Shown here: piece after piece, positions 44,720 through 54,900 of the stretch
Layout: each line of letters begins with the position of its first letter
How positions within the stretch are numbered: the stretch's first letter is position 1
DNA from: Fidelibacterota bacterium
Lineage (GTDB): Bacteria > Fidelibacterota > Marinisomatia > Marinisomatales > SCKK01
Reading direction: 5' to 3'
Length of the DNA stretch: 64,000 bases
NCBI GenBank assembly: GCA_004124475.1
Contig: SCKK01000004.1
Coordinates: 1-64,000 of the forward strand
Translations under genes and position numbers: made by a program
The notes under the pieces: model-generated
Databases searched by the model: none
The model's input: only the letters and a program-made list of their open reading frames with translations
What the model was told of the DNA's origin: nothing

Positions 44720-45574
44720 ATGGAAAACCAAATAGACAAATATGTTGACAAAGATGATGCGCTTTTTCATTATACTAATTTGCGCGTAGGAATTGAAAAT
44801 ATCCTCCATGAAAAGAAATTAAAGCCATCATTATATATTGATACGAATGACCCTCGGGAGTACAAGTTTCTACTTCTGAATCGGATGGGTTCAGAATGGT
44901 CAGAAGAAACAAAGAGGTTGTGGGCTGATGCACATCCGGTTATTGACCGCATTCTTAAATATCATTACAAAGTTATGTGCTTTAGTTCAAACGGTAGACC
45001 AACTCTAATTATTAATAACAATGAGATAGATGAAATAGAAGACCCATACGCTGTAACTACGGGATGGAGTAAATCAAGGATGTGGACTCAATATGGCGAA
45101 AATCATCGTGGTCTTTGTATCGTATTTTCCAAAACTGCCATAGAAAAGATGATTCAAGATGTGAATCTACCAGCAATGTCATCAAAAAGAGATTATGTAA
45201 AGTATTCTCCTTCAGAAAGAATAAGAATGGTTGCATATACTATAAATGTTAGCAGGCTAAAACAAAAAGGGGTTGAAAACTATTGTAAGAATCATGTCCT
45301 TAAACATATAAATGACTTTTTCTTTACAAAACATGTTGATTATCGTGATGAAAACGAATATCGAGTAGTTATCTATGATCCTGAAAAAATATATGAGTAC
45401 TTTTATATTAACTCAATAATAAAGGGAGTAATTGCAGGAGACAGGACACCGAAGGTCTACTTGCCTATAATAGAAAAACAGTGTGAAGCTCTGAATATTG
45501 AGTGTCGAAGAATTGAGTGGGACAGAGGTAAACCACATTTATTGCTTTGTAATAAACCACAAACCGCAACCTAA
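44720..45574 (+). CDS. DUF2971-domain protein of a cassette
   Basis: A 284-residue cytoplasmic protein that begins MENQIDKYVDKDDALFHYTN and contains SRMWTQYGENHRGLCIVFSK near residue 115 and VDYRDENEYRVVIY near 205, the pattern of DUF2971 proteins (uncharacterised, common in phage-defence and mobile regions). The ATG is 64 bases after an attC, and the stop is at the next attC. Function unknown. Confidence 0.85.
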   Translation: MENQIDKYVDKDDALFHYTNLRVGIENILHEKKLKPSLYIDTNDPREYKFLLLNRMGSEWSEETKRLWADAHPVIDRILKYHYKVMCFSSNGRPTLIINNNEIDEIEDPYAVTTGWSKSRMWTQYGENHRGLCIVFSKTAIEKMIQDVNLPAMSSKRDYVKYSPSERIRMVAYTINVSRLKQKGVENYCKNHVLKHINDFFFTKHVDYRDENEYRVVIYDPEKIYEYFYINSIIKGVIAGDRTPKVYLPIIEKQCEALNIECRRIEWDRGKPHLLLCNKPQTAT

Positions 45575-45691
45575 CACCCGCTGCTACGGACGTCAAACTC
45601 GGGAAGCCTGGAAAGTATGTTTGGAGCACGAAATGGTATTTAGAGTAAAACCAAAGTTGGTCGTGAGCGCCGCAGAGCTTGACCGTTATGC
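45569..45691 (+). repeat. attC site
   Basis: Left box ACCTAAC perfect; right box GTTATGC (one mismatch). CTGCTACGGACGTCA on the left resembles the arm of the 42397 site and pairs with GAGCGCCGCAGAGCT on the right. It is 123 bases long. Confidence 0.85.
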
Positions 45692-45731
45692 CACAGCAAA
45701 GGAATCGAACGTACAATGAGGAGGTAATGCT

Positions 45732-46061
45732 ATGATGCGAAATCGGTTTTTGCTTGTGCTTGTCTCAAGTTTCTGGATTGGTGTGATAGGTTGCACGGTT
45801 GCAAATCGAGGTGTAATTACAGAACCTGCGAAACAAGACTTTGAAATCCGCATCTATGAGGTGCTGGGGATGGACTGTCCTGGGTGTCACGGTGGTCTGG
45901 AAAAACTTGTTAGAAAGATTCCAGCCGTCCAAGAAGCGAAAGCGAACTGGGAGAAAAGACAACTGGTAGTTACAGTGCGACCAGGAGCCGAATTGAATGA
46001 TGAAGATATTTATGATGCAATCGGGCGTGCGAATTTTACCGTTGGTAAGCGAATTAAGTAG
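45732..46061 (+). CDS. Lipoprotein with heavy-metal-associated (HMA) domain
   Basis: A 109-residue lipoprotein with a signal and lipobox (SFWIGVIGC) and an HMA fold starting at residue 40, in which the metal site is GMDCPGCHGGLEKLV (CxxC). HMA domains carry copper, zinc or mercury ions. Its neighbour 21 bases later is an outer-membrane-like protein, and both are in one cassette, so a metal export or sensing role is likely but not proven. Confidence 0.85.
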   Translation: MMRNRFLLVLVSSFWIGVIGCTVANRGVITEPAKQDFEIRIYEVLGMDCPGCHGGLEKLVRKIPAVQEAKANWEKRQLVVTVRPGAELNDEDIYDAIGRANFTVGKRIK

Positions 46062-46082
46062 TTGTCCGAAAGGAACTCCAAC

Positions 46083-46937
46083 ATGAAAAGACTCTTCTGG
46101 ATGCTTTACGTGGTCCAAATTGCCCTTGTTCTGGTTTTGTCAGATGCAATCGCAGCGGGAATTAGCGTTGATGCCGGACTTACTCCTGCAGAAGACCGAT
46201 GGATACTTCGGACACAAATGCGGTATATGGAACGGGATGACGATCCCACATCGATGAACCGAAAGATGGACAGATATACCTTGAATATTGTTTTAGCGTA
46301 TGGACTTCGGCGAAATTTGACTTTAGTGCTGAAACAACCTGTAGTGCATCAAGAAATTTCGATGGCTGGATCTACCAGTAAGGATACGGGCCTTGCCAAC
46401 TTGTCCCTTCTTGCCAAGTATGGAATATACCGGCGCAACACACCCGAACATACGTTTGGTGTTGCTATGACTTTTGGATTGGAACTCCCAACGGGAGCAG
46501 ACGCCTTTACGTCGGAAACATGGGATGTAAATTCCGGGCTATACATGTCGTGGCGAAGGGGGTCCTGGGCATCGGATTTCAACATAGCCTATGCGTGGAA
46601 TGGTCTTGCGGACGAAAGCAGTCGTGGCACAAATCCTGGCGATGAACTATCTCTGGATTGGGCTTTGGCACATCAGTTCAGTATTGGGGGAGAGGCAGAG
46701 GTCGCCTTAGCACCTGTATTGGAAGTATCCTATAAGAATATTGGTCAAGATCGACTGTACAGCCACGACGTCGCAGACACCGGAGAAACCATCCTCTACA
46801 TTTCGCCAGGGATTAAATTTACTAAGTCATCGTTAATTCTGGAAGCGCTCGCGCAGATACCAGTGTGGCAAGAACAAGAGGGTTCTCAACTCAAGCGAAG
46901 CACCGGTGGCTTTGTTGGAATTCGATTTATGTTTTGA
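46083..46937 (+). CDS. Outer-membrane transporter-like protein paired with the HMA lipoprotein
   Basis: About 284 residues from the ATG at 46083, with a signal peptide (LYVVQIALVLVLSDAIAAG) and alternating hydrophobic strands typical of a beta-barrel (FGVAMTFGLELPTGADAF near residue 130, GGFVGIRFMF at the C-terminus, ending in Phe as barrels do). The family resembles MetA-pathway/phenol-degradation-type outer-membrane proteins (PF13557). It could release the metal bound by the HMA protein. Confidence 0.75.
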   Translation: MKRLFWMLYVVQIALVLVLSDAIAAGISVDAGLTPAEDRWILRTQMRYMERDDDPTSMNRKMDRYTLNIVLAYGLRRNLTLVLKQPVVHQEISMAGSTSKDTGLANLSLLAKYGIYRRNTPEHTFGVAMTFGLELPTGADAFTSETWDVNSGLYMSWRRGSWASDFNIAYAWNGLADESSRGTNPGDELSLDWALAHQFSIGGEAEVALAPVLEVSYKNIGQDRLYSHDVADTGETILYISPGIKFTKSSLILEALAQIPVWQEQEGSQLKRSTGGFVGIRFMF

Positions 46938-46999
46938 TGGTTTGGGGTTAAGAAGAGTACAGAAATTTTACTTGAGTTATTGTTGAAACCGAATTTTTG

Positions 47000-47073
47000 G
47001 CATAACAAGGCGCTGCACCTGACTGGCAATGAGCGTCAGCGAATTGCCAGCAGGTGAGCTTTGTCCGTTAAGC
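47000..47073 (+). repeat. attC site (short class)
   Basis: Left box GCATAAC (one mismatch) and right box GTTAAGC (perfect). The arms GCACCTG-A-CTGGCAAT and ATTGCCAG-CAGGTG are almost perfectly complementary with one extra base, the classical attC fold. It is 74 bases long. Confidence 0.93.
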
Positions 47074-47227
47074 CGACCGCAGGCGGTCGGCTTAACGGAG
47101 CCGGCGTATCAAGGATCCGCTTGTCATTCCGCCTGCGGCGGCCTAACATGCGGATCGAGCTGACTGCGGTCTCTCCGAAACAAGTTTCGTCGAGATCCTC
47201 GCGGCTCATCCGCCGGCTCCGTTGGGC
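47067..47227 (+). repeat. ORF-less hairpin cassette, copy 3
   Basis: Third copy of the cassette seen at 42522 and 44496. It has the same 14-base inverted repeat and an attC at 47141-47227 (GCCTAAC to GTTGGGC, both perfect). Copies 2 and 3 are almost base-for-base identical, copy 1 has a few changes. Confidence 0.88.
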
Positions 47228-47264
47228 AGACAGCAGTTTCTAAACAAAGTTTGCAAGGTTTAAC

Positions 47265-47774
47265 GTGAAAATATTGTTCAAGATCATAATTCTTGTGGTT
47301 GTTCTTCATGTATCAGTATTTGCTTCAATTTTTCCATCTGAAGAGTTTTCCCTTGGCCTAATCGGTCCTACGATCCATTATAATTTCGGAGGAGAAAAGA
47401 AACACTGGAGTTTTGGGTTGGAACTGTCCTACTGGGAATTTCCTGAAAAGGGTTGGCCAGTTTCGGTTGACCTTGGGATAGAGTTTGAGAGAGGCAAACT
47501 CAGGATATATAAAGAATTCCAGGCGTTAGTGCCTATTCCTTCTACAGGTGCCTTTACTGGTGTATCAGTTGGACCTGTGATTGAAAAGGCTCAAAACAAT
47601 GGTCTCACGATCGGATTTCAATTTTCTGGTTGGTTGGCCCTTTTTGGAGGTATCGATCTTAGATACAGGAGGATAGGTCATAATGGAATTCTAAGTCCAG
47701 GGATATTTCTGAAGGGACCAATTCCCTATAGTATTATGAGGAAAATAAGCCGATACCCACCAGTTCGTTTCTAA
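47265..47774 (+). CDS. Exported hypothetical protein of a cassette
   Basis: A 169-residue protein from a GTG at 47265, with a signal peptide (MKILFKIIILVVVLHVSVFA) followed by beta-rich sequence (FSLGLIGPTIHYNFGGEKKH, GFQFSGWLALFGGIDL) that suggests a small barrel or lipocalin-like fold. The family is not recognised. It lies 38 bases after the hairpin cassette and 14 bases before an attC. Confidence 0.65.
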   Translation: MKILFKIIILVVVLHVSVFASIFPSEEFSLGLIGPTIHYNFGGEKKHWSFGLELSYWEFPEKGWPVSVDLGIEFERGKLRIYKEFQALVPIPSTGAFTGVSVGPVIEKAQNNGLTIGFQFSGWLALFGGIDLRYRRIGHNGILSPGIFLKGPIPYSIMRKISRYPPVRF

Positions 47775-47787
47775 ATGTGTGCTGTCT

Positions 47788-47921
47788 GCCCAACCCTCAA
47801 TAAACCGGACGTGAAATACTTGCAGCGTGATTTTAGTGCTTAATATTATAACAACTGGAAATTTGAACAAGGAAATGACTTGTGATTGTAAGTTTCACGC
47901 AGTTTATTTCACCCGTTAGGT
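47788..47921 (+). repeat. attC site
   Basis: Left box GCCCAAC and right box GTTAGGT are perfect. ATAAACCGGACGTGAAATAC and AAGTTTCACGCAGTTTAT pair well. The sequence is closely related to the 35819 site, so these two cassettes share an attC family. Confidence 0.92.
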
Positions 47922-47982
47922 AAGATGTTCTATTTTATATTTTAGTTAATTAAAACAATAAAATAAAAGGAGGTAAATTACT

Positions 47983-48180
47983 ATGCCATTCACAACTATA
48001 AAAGTCATTGAGAGGGTATTCTCGAAGGAGAAGAAGGCTCAGCTTATCGAAAAGGTCACCGAAGGGATGATCGAAGTTTATGGCGAGGGGATGCGCGACA
48101 AGACGTGGGTCGTCATTGAAGAGGTCAAACCGGAGAATTGGGCGATTGGGGGTAAGGTTCCCACGGTGAAGCCTAAGTAG
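47983..48180 (+). CDS. 4-oxalocrotonate tautomerase-family protein
   Basis: A 65-residue protein starting MPFTTIKVIERVFSKEKKAQ. In the mature tautomerases Pro1 (after Met removal) is the catalytic base, and it is present here. LIEKVTEGMIEVYGEGMRDK and WVVIEEVKPENW match the family. An AAGGAGGT ribosome-binding site precedes the ATG. The substrate is not known. It is one gene in one cassette. Confidence 0.9.
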   Translation: MPFTTIKVIERVFSKEKKAQLIEKVTEGMIEVYGEGMRDKTWVVIEEVKPENWAIGGKVPTVKPK

Positions 48181-48186
48181 CCCATT

Positions 48187-48245
48187 GGATAACAAAACGC
48201 TAAACCTGGTGCTAAAAAGCGGGGCAGGTTAGGTCAACGTTAGGA
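48187..48245 (+). repeat. attC site (shortest)
   Basis: Left box GGATAAC (two mismatches), right box GTTAGGA (last base off). CTAAACCTG-GTG-CT and AG-CGGGG-CAGGTTAG form the stem. At 59 bases this matches the short attC class. Confidence 0.8.
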
Positions 48246-48601
48246 AATTTATAGACCGCCGAAAGGAATCGTTCAACAAATTGAAATACAGGTAACTTCA
48301 AGCCTGATTACGAGCAGTTCTTTATAGAAACACTCAGCCCAATTGGAGACACCGCCCCGTAATTTGTGGGTTAGGAAAAAGTTCTTTAAAAAGTTTTGAA
48401 TCAGGCATCATTTTAAGTCTTGCGCCTCCGTCAGTGTCCGGTTTGGACGGAAGCTTTGGAGGATTTTAGAAGCGCAAGCCAGACTGCAATTGGTGTAACC
48501 GTAGGTTTAGTGCGGTTGCCGGTTTTGCCTACATCGTCAGCGGCTTGGACTTGAAATTTGTGCAGGGGTGCGGTGGTAAGGCGGTCAGTTTTCTTCGTTG
48601 C
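48246..48601 (+). other. Cassette without a visible gene
   Basis: No ORF of a plausible gene is visible. The stretch 48420-48480 contains a hairpin with TCTTGCGCCTCC and GGAGGATTTTAGAAGCGCAAG arms and an inner GTCCGG/GGAC segment. It may be a decayed or RNA-coding cassette. Confidence 0.5.
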
Positions 48602-48731
48602 GCCTAACGTGTTGTTCAATCTGACCGCATGGGCGGCGGGCGAGTTTCTGAGTTTTGAGAATTGAGGGAAGTTTTATTTAAAAAGTAGCGGCAGGCACTA
48701 AACCCTGCGGCATATTAACAACGCGTTAGGC
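48602..48731 (+). repeat. attC site, last of the + strand array
   Basis: Left box GCCTAAC and right box GTTAGGC are perfect. GTTGTTCAATCTGACCGCA pairs with TGCGGCATATTAACAAC. The sequence after GTTAGGC is the promoter region of the efflux operon, so the array ends here. Confidence 0.92.
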
Positions 48732-48797
48732 GGCGTTCCAGAAGATTATTTTGATATAGTAGAGAAGCTATGATAGCGCCAAATTTTCTCTTTTATT

Positions 48798-48813
48798 CTG
48801 ACTGACCAGTCAG
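48798..48813 (+). promoter_or_regulatory. Palindromic operator upstream of the TetR gene
   Basis: CTGACTG-AC-CAGTCAG is a perfect 7-base inverted repeat with a two-base centre, 31 bases before the TetR start. TetR-family regulators usually bind such sites in their own promoter, so it is the likely operator controlling the efflux operon. Confidence 0.65.
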
Positions 48814-48844
48814 TAACTTACCAATTAGTCAAAAGGAGTTTGTA

Positions 48845-49456
48845 ATGACAATTGCTGAACGAAAAACCCGTGAAAAAGAGCTAAGGCGGAATGCTATGCT
48901 GGAAGCTGCCGAAAAGTTATTTGCCAAGGAGGGGTACCATACCACAACCATGGACGATGTGGCGGAAGCAACGGATCTCAGCAAAGGAACACTCTACCTC
49001 TATTTTAAAAACAAAGATGATCTTTTTTTCACAATTTTAGATGAAAGACTTGATACGCACATTCGTGAATTGAAAGAAAGACTAAGCAAAACCAGTGACC
49101 TGAAAGAAGCCATTGTTGAATTGGTGACGGAGCAACTAACTTTTTTTGAAAGACACCACTATTTCTTTCGCTTGACCATAGCTGAGCAATGTAAGATTGA
49201 GAAAACCCCTGGGAGCGATTTGCGCCAACATTTTCTGCAGAAGCAGATGACGTTTTTAATGATGATAGAAGAAGCGCTGTCCGGTCGAATGAGCGCCGGA
49301 AAGCAATATCCTTTTAGCGCCAGATCACTGGCTTTGTGTCTCATGGGCTCTACCCATGCTCACATGATGAATTGGTTGATGGCAGGGGGCGATCAGGATC
49401 TGCAGAAATCGAGAGATGAAATTATTCAAATTATTTTAAACCGGATTGAAGTTTGA
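48845..49456 (+). CDS. TetR-family transcriptional regulator
   Basis: A 203-residue repressor-type regulator. The N-terminal HTH is shown by [20 protein letters not shown] and [20 protein letters not shown] (residues 20-66). The C-terminal part is a ligand-binding helical domain. It precedes a TolC/MFP/RND set and is probably a repressor released by the exported compound. An AAAAGGAG site lies before the ATG. Confidence 0.93.
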   Translation: MTIAERKTREKELRRNAMLEAAEKLFAKEGYHTTTMDDVAEATDLSKGTLYLYFKNKDDLFFTILDERLDTHIRELKERLSKTSDLKEAIVELVTEQLTFFERHHYFFRLTIAEQCKIEKTPGSDLRQHFLQKQMTFLMMIEEALSGRMSAGKQYPFSARSLALCLMGSTHAHMMNWLMAGGDQDLQKSRDEIIQIILNRIEV

Positions 49457-49516
49457 TTTTTAAAGAAATTCATGACAAATGGCTAAAATGCGATCTTATT
49501 TAATCGGAGTATTCAC

Positions 49517-50917
49517 ATGAAATTGAGAAAAATAATTATCTTTATTATCCTGGCAACAAGCCTCCAATATATTTATGGAGAATCGGTAACGTTAACTCTG
49601 GAAAAAGCCGTTGAACTGGCGCTGGCAAATAATATCGAAATGCAGAATGCTCGTCAGGATTTCCTTCGGGCACAAGCACAGCGCCGGGAAGCTAAAGCCA
49701 CCGCTTACCCGGTTTTAACTACCTTCGCCCAACAAACCTATAACCCGTCGTTAGCGGCGCAACCTTTCGATTTTCCCATCCCATTTGGGGTTTTGGATGA
49801 AAATGGAAATCCCGTTCCCATCATCGATGACCCTACCCATCAGCAGACCGATATTATTCCCATAGAGGTAAATGTCTCCTTTGGGACGGATTATCAGTTG
49901 GTGTATGGATTTAATGTCACACAGCCCATATTCGATGGCAGAGTTCTCGCAGCGCTGAGAAGTGCAAACGTTTATGGTGACTTGGCTCAGGCATCATTTG
50001 ATGTATCTCGTCTTCGTGTAATCGAACAAACTAAAATTGCCTTTTACCGGGTTTTGTTATCTGAGCATGTTGTGGATGTTATGAAATCCTCCCTAAAACT
50101 GATCGAGCAAAATCAGAGGGATACGGAAGCTCTGTACAAATTGGGTAAAGCAGCGGAATTTGACCTGATTCGGGTTGAAGTACAGGTGGCAAACCAGGTG
50201 TCTCAGATAAGTAATGCACGGAAAACAGCAGCTCTGGCTAAAGCTGGTTTAAAACGGGTATGTGGATTAAAGCAAAGAGCGGATATCTCAGTTGTAGGCG
50301 ATATTGCCATCCAATCGTCTGAATTACCGAATTATGAAGAATTAAAGGTAAAATTATTTCAACATCAGCCTCTGCTTACTCAGCTTGAAGCCAATAACAA
50401 ACTGATGAAAGAATATATTCTTCTTCAAAAGTCTGAGTTTATGCCTTCTCTTTCTTTAACTGGGTCTTATCAACAGATTCTCCCATACAACAGCGGGAAT
50501 TTTAATTTGGGTGATTTCCGTAAGGCAACTACCATCGGGCTTTCCATGAATTTTCCTTTATTCAACGGTTTTGGATCGGTAGCTCGTATACAACAAGCTC
50601 GTGCCGATTTTAAAAAATCTGAGTATCAGTTAGAGGATGTCAAAGAGAATCTGTTAGTTGAATTATCAAATCTTTATCTGACTTTAGAGGAAGCAAGAAA
50701 TCGTATAGAAGCTGGGATAAAAAGTGTGAAGCTGGCAAAACGGGGAGTGGAAATTGCCCAGGAACTCTATAATCGTGGGATGACTACTCAACTTCAGGTC
50801 ATGGATGCCAACAACGCCCGGAATCAGGCGGAATTAGGATTAGCTCAAGCTTATTTTGAATATCATACTGCTCATGCATCCCTTGCACGGGTTGCGGGTC
50901 TGGACAATTTGGAGTAA
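49517..50917 (+). CDS. TolC-family outer-membrane efflux protein
   Basis: A 466-residue exported protein with a signal peptide (MKLRKIIIFIILATSLQYIY) and two TolC-type repeats, in which LTLEKAVELALANNIEMQNA (residue 28) and LEEARNRIEAGIKSVKLAKR (near 392) are typical coiled helices. The family forms the outer-membrane channel of tripartite pumps. It is 60 bases after the regulator gene and 11 bases before the MFP gene. Confidence 0.93.
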   Translation: MKLRKIIIFIILATSLQYIYGESVTLTLEKAVELALANNIEMQNARQDFLRAQAQRREAKATAYPVLTTFAQQTYNPSLAAQPFDFPIPFGVLDENGNPVPIIDDPTHQQTDIIPIEVNVSFGTDYQLVYGFNVTQPIFDGRVLAALRSANVYGDLAQASFDVSRLRVIEQTKIAFYRVLLSEHVVDVMKSSLKLIEQNQRDTEALYKLGKAAEFDLIRVEVQVANQVSQISNARKTAALAKAGLKRVCGLKQRADISVVGDIAIQSSELPNYEELKVKLFQHQPLLTQLEANNKLMKEYILLQKSEFMPSLSLTGSYQQILPYNSGNFNLGDFRKATTIGLSMNFPLFNGFGSVARIQQARADFKKSEYQLEDVKENLLVELSNLYLTLEEARNRIEAGIKSVKLAKRGVEIAQELYNRGMTTQLQVMDANNARNQAELGLAQAYFEYHTAHASLARVAGLDNLE

Positions 50918-50928
50918 AAGGATGAATC

Positions 50929-51984
50929 ATGAAATTTAAATACAGTTTTCTTGCCTTGATAATTCTCGGTTTAATGATGGTTTGCGGGAAACCTCAAAAG
51001 GATACCGCAAATAATATAATTGAGGAAATCCCCATCCCTGTTTCTGTAGATACATTGCGATTAAGCTCCTTCCAGGATAGTTACCGCAGTATAGGTCGGG
51101 TTGGATCGGAGCAGCAGGTTATCCTTTTGTTTGAAGTAGCAGGGAAGGTAGTCCGTCTGTTTGTGGAAGAGGGTGATTTTGTGAAAGAGGGTCAAGCCTT
51201 GGCGGAGATCGCGTCTGATCAATACAATGCACAATTCATTCAGGCTAAATCGACCTATGAGAAAGCGAAGAAAGATTTAAAAAGTTCAGAAGAATTGTTA
51301 AAGTCCAACACGATTTCTTCAGATCAATTTGATCAGGCTATACTGGGGCACGATCGCGCCTATGCCGCTTATATCCAGGTGAAAACTGCATTTGAGAATA
51401 CTACATTACGTGCCCCGTTCAATGGACGTATCATCCAGCGGAATTTGAACAAAGGGGACTTTGTCTCACCGGGGCTGGCTGTCAACCCGCCTTTTGTTCT
51501 TGCAGACATGGAACAGTTAAATGTAATAGTTCCTGTCCCTGAATCCGTAGTGGGTAAAATCAAGGTAGGACAAGTAGTAAATCTCAAATTCAAGACATTT
51601 CCTGATAAAGTATTCAATGGTACTGTCCATAAGATTGGATTGGCTACAAAAACCTTTTCCAATAATTTTGATGTCAAGGTGAGAATTCAAAATTCGACTC
51701 ATGAATTAAAATTGGGATTAATAGCGGATGTAGAGATTGTTACTAAGCAATATAAGGAGGCTATTGTGCTGCCTTTACGTCTTATCCACGATGAAAATGG
51801 GCAAAAATATATTTATGTAAAATCAGGTAATCGCTCTCGGAGGATTGATATACATATTCTTTCCATGTCCGGAACGAAAGTAGTTGTTTCGGGTGATCTG
51901 TCGTCCGGTGATATACTGATCACTCATGGGCATAGTCATGTAAAGGATGGGTCACTAATCTCAGTTGCAAAGTTGATCCCGTAA
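50929..51984 (+). CDS. RND efflux periplasmic adaptor (membrane-fusion lipoprotein)
   Basis: A 351-residue lipoprotein (signal with LGLMMVCGK, likely lipid-modified Cys20). The lipoyl-like half has VGSEQQVILLFEVAGKVVRL and VEEGDFVKEGQALAEI, and the other half TTLRAPFNGRIIQRNLNKGD. It links the inner-membrane RND pump to the TolC channel. It overlaps no neighbour but is 7 bases before the pump gene. Confidence 0.93.
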   Translation: MKFKYSFLALIILGLMMVCGKPQKDTANNIIEEIPIPVSVDTLRLSSFQDSYRSIGRVGSEQQVILLFEVAGKVVRLFVEEGDFVKEGQALAEIASDQYNAQFIQAKSTYEKAKKDLKSSEELLKSNTISSDQFDQAILGHDRAYAAYIQVKTAFENTTLRAPFNGRIIQRNLNKGDFVSPGLAVNPPFVLADMEQLNVIVPVPESVVGKIKVGQVVNLKFKTFPDKVFNGTVHKIGLATKTFSNNFDVKVRIQNSTHELKLGLIADVEIVTKQYKEAIVLPLRLIHDENGQKYIYVKSGNRSRRIDIHILSMSGTKVVVSGDLSSGDILITHGHSHVKDGSLISVAKLIP

Positions 51985-51991
51985 AATATTC

Positions 51992-54900
51992 ATGAAAATT
52001 TCAGAAAAAGCGATCCAGTATCCGTTGCCGGTCATTTTACTTTCTTTTGGTATGTTTGTTGCCAGTATAATATCCTATATCATTCTTCCATTGGAGTTAG
52101 TGCCGGATATAGAAGTGCCTTACGCTGTCGTCTCAGCCACTTATACCGGGGCTTCCCCTGATGAAATTGAGTCTGAAGTCATCAAGCCCATGGAGGAACA
52201 ATTATCTAAACTGAGGGATACCAAAAAAATCCAGAGCTATGCGCTTCAGAATGTTGCTTTTTTTACGATTGAATTTTCTCCGGAAGCCGATCTGGATGAG
52301 AGCATCAATGACCTGAAGGAAAAAGTGAATGACGCTATACCCGATCTTCCCGACGATGTGGATAATGTTACCGTTCAACAGGTTGATTTTGCAGATATTC
52401 CTATTTTGATCCTCAATATTTACGGGGATTTTTCGCCTCATGATTTGCACGTACAGGCAGAATTAATCAAAGACAGGTTAACCATGTTATCCAGCGTGAA
52501 TTCGGTGGATGTATTTGGTGGGAAGGATCGGGAAATCTCCGTTAAAGTAGACCCGAGCCTTCTGCTGGCAAACCACTTGAGTATCCCTCAGATCATTCAG
52601 GCGCTGCAAAAAAGCAATGTTAACTTCCCGGGTGGTGTGCTCAAAATGAACCAACAGGATGTGATTGTCAGAACGATTGGGAAACATCAGACTGTAGAAG
52701 ATATTGAAAATACCATTATTGGTATGGGGCAGGATGGAAACATCAAACGCATCAGGGATGTGGCTGTTATTGTTGATGGCTATGAAGAGGCGGAAACCTA
52801 TTCACGCTACAACAGTCTGAACAGCATCACCTTGCTGATTACAAAGAAAACAGGAGTTAATATTGTAGAAGCCACGGAGGAAGTAGAAGAAATCGTAGAA
52901 GATATTGCGCAAAGGTTTCCCAGTGGAATGCTCTATGCCTATACGGCTCGCCAGTCAGAGGATATAGAACGCCAGAACAGGCAATTGAATCAAAATGCTG
53001 CCTGGGGAATCGTCTTTATTGTCTTAATCCTGTTCTTAGGGATCGGATTTCGTAACTCCTTAATTGTATCGGTAGCTCTCCCTTTTTCCATGATGACTTC
53101 CTTTCTGTTCATGTATTTTTTTGGTCTTAATCGGACTGGTATTTCTATGTTTGGGTTAATTATGGTGTTGGGGATTGTTGTGGATGGCGCCATTATTGTG
53201 GCAGAGGCAACTTATCGCCATATTGAAGACGGCTATGAACGAAAAGAAGCCGCTGTTGCTGCCATGCAGGAAGTAGGGATGCCCATCTTTACCTCAGTCC
53301 TGACCACGATGGTAGCATTTGGACCTATTATGTTCATGACAGGGATTATGGGACAATTCCTGTCGGTGATACCCAAAGTAGTTATTTTTGCATTAATTGG
53401 CGCCTTTGTCGCTGATCATTTTCTCATACCCGTCCTGGCTTCCAAATACATGCGTATCTCCAGTAGAAAAGGTTTTATGGCAGGAGAGTGGTGGGGGAAG
53501 CGTACCTATACTCGTCTTCTGCATTGGAGTTTGCACAACAGATGGAAAACTATATTTGCTTCGTTTTTTGTTTTTTTCCTTTCCTTAGTCGTTGTGGGAA
53601 TCTCTATGACTACAGATCTCAAATTGGTGAAGGTGGAAATTTTTCCCCAAGTGCCTCAACCCCGTATTATCATAGATATCACGACAGAACCGGGATCCCA
53701 GCTCGAATTTACCGACATGATTTCAAATAAGATTGAGGATTATCTTGAAAGTATGCCGGAAGTAGATCGATACGTTTCTACCGTGGGACAGAGTGGTTTG
53801 CAGAATATACGTTTGAATCAGGGTGGCGGCCTCGGTGCTGAGATCGCTCAGATCAATATAGACCTGGTGGATAAGGAGGATCGAAAGAGGTCTGTGGGAG
53901 AAGTAGTCGCTGAGCTCTCGGAACGATGGGGAAAACTCCCGGGAGTCGATATTACTTTCGGTACGGTTCAGGAAGGACCTCCAATAGCAACCAATGTGGT
54001 CATCGATATACATGGTGATAATCTGGAGGAGATGGAAGTCATCGCTGAGCAGGTTAAGAAAAAACTGGAGACTATCCCGGGCGCCTTGAATGTTCAGACG
54101 AGTGTAGGCATTCGTCGAACGGAACTTCAGGTAAGGGTAGACCACGATCGTGCTGCCAGTTACGGATTGTCCAGCAGGGATATCAGCAATACCATTGCAG
54201 CAGCTTTCTTCGGAATTGAAGCGACAAAATTCACAGATGGGCTTGAAGATATTCCGGTTAAAGTAAAGTTGGATGTGGACGAGACAGAAGCCATCGATGC
54301 CATTCAGAATCTGAACATACCCAATCTCATGGGAGAGATGATCCCATTTTCCAACGTAGCGTCACTCGTTCTTTCTTCAGGACAACATTCCATCAAGCAC
54401 AAAAATTTTAAACGCAACATTTCCGTTTTTTGTGACTTGGCACCGGGTGTGGATGCCACCGATATCCAACGGAAAATAACCCCGTTTCTTAATTCGCTTC
54501 AGCTTCCGTCATGGATGACAGTCGAATTTGGAGGAATTGAGGATGAAGCCACAGAATCGTTCAAAAGTCTGGGCAGAGCCATGATCATAGGATTTTGTAT
54601 CATTATTTTTATCCTGTCCGCCCAATTCCGTTCGTTGAGACAACCGTTTATTATTGCTCTCACGATTCCGTTATCATTTGTAGGTGTGATTTTTGGTCTC
54701 ATGATCACTCGCGTTCCCTTTGGACTTATGGCTTTCTTCGGTGTGGTGGCGCTAATGGGAGTGGTGGTAAACGATGCTATCGTTCTTATCTCGTATATCA
54801 ATGATGTTCGTCGTCAGGGATTGGGGCTTTACGATGCTCTTATTAAAGGGGGTAGAAACCGGCTCCGTCCTATCATCCTGACCACGATCACAACCATGGC

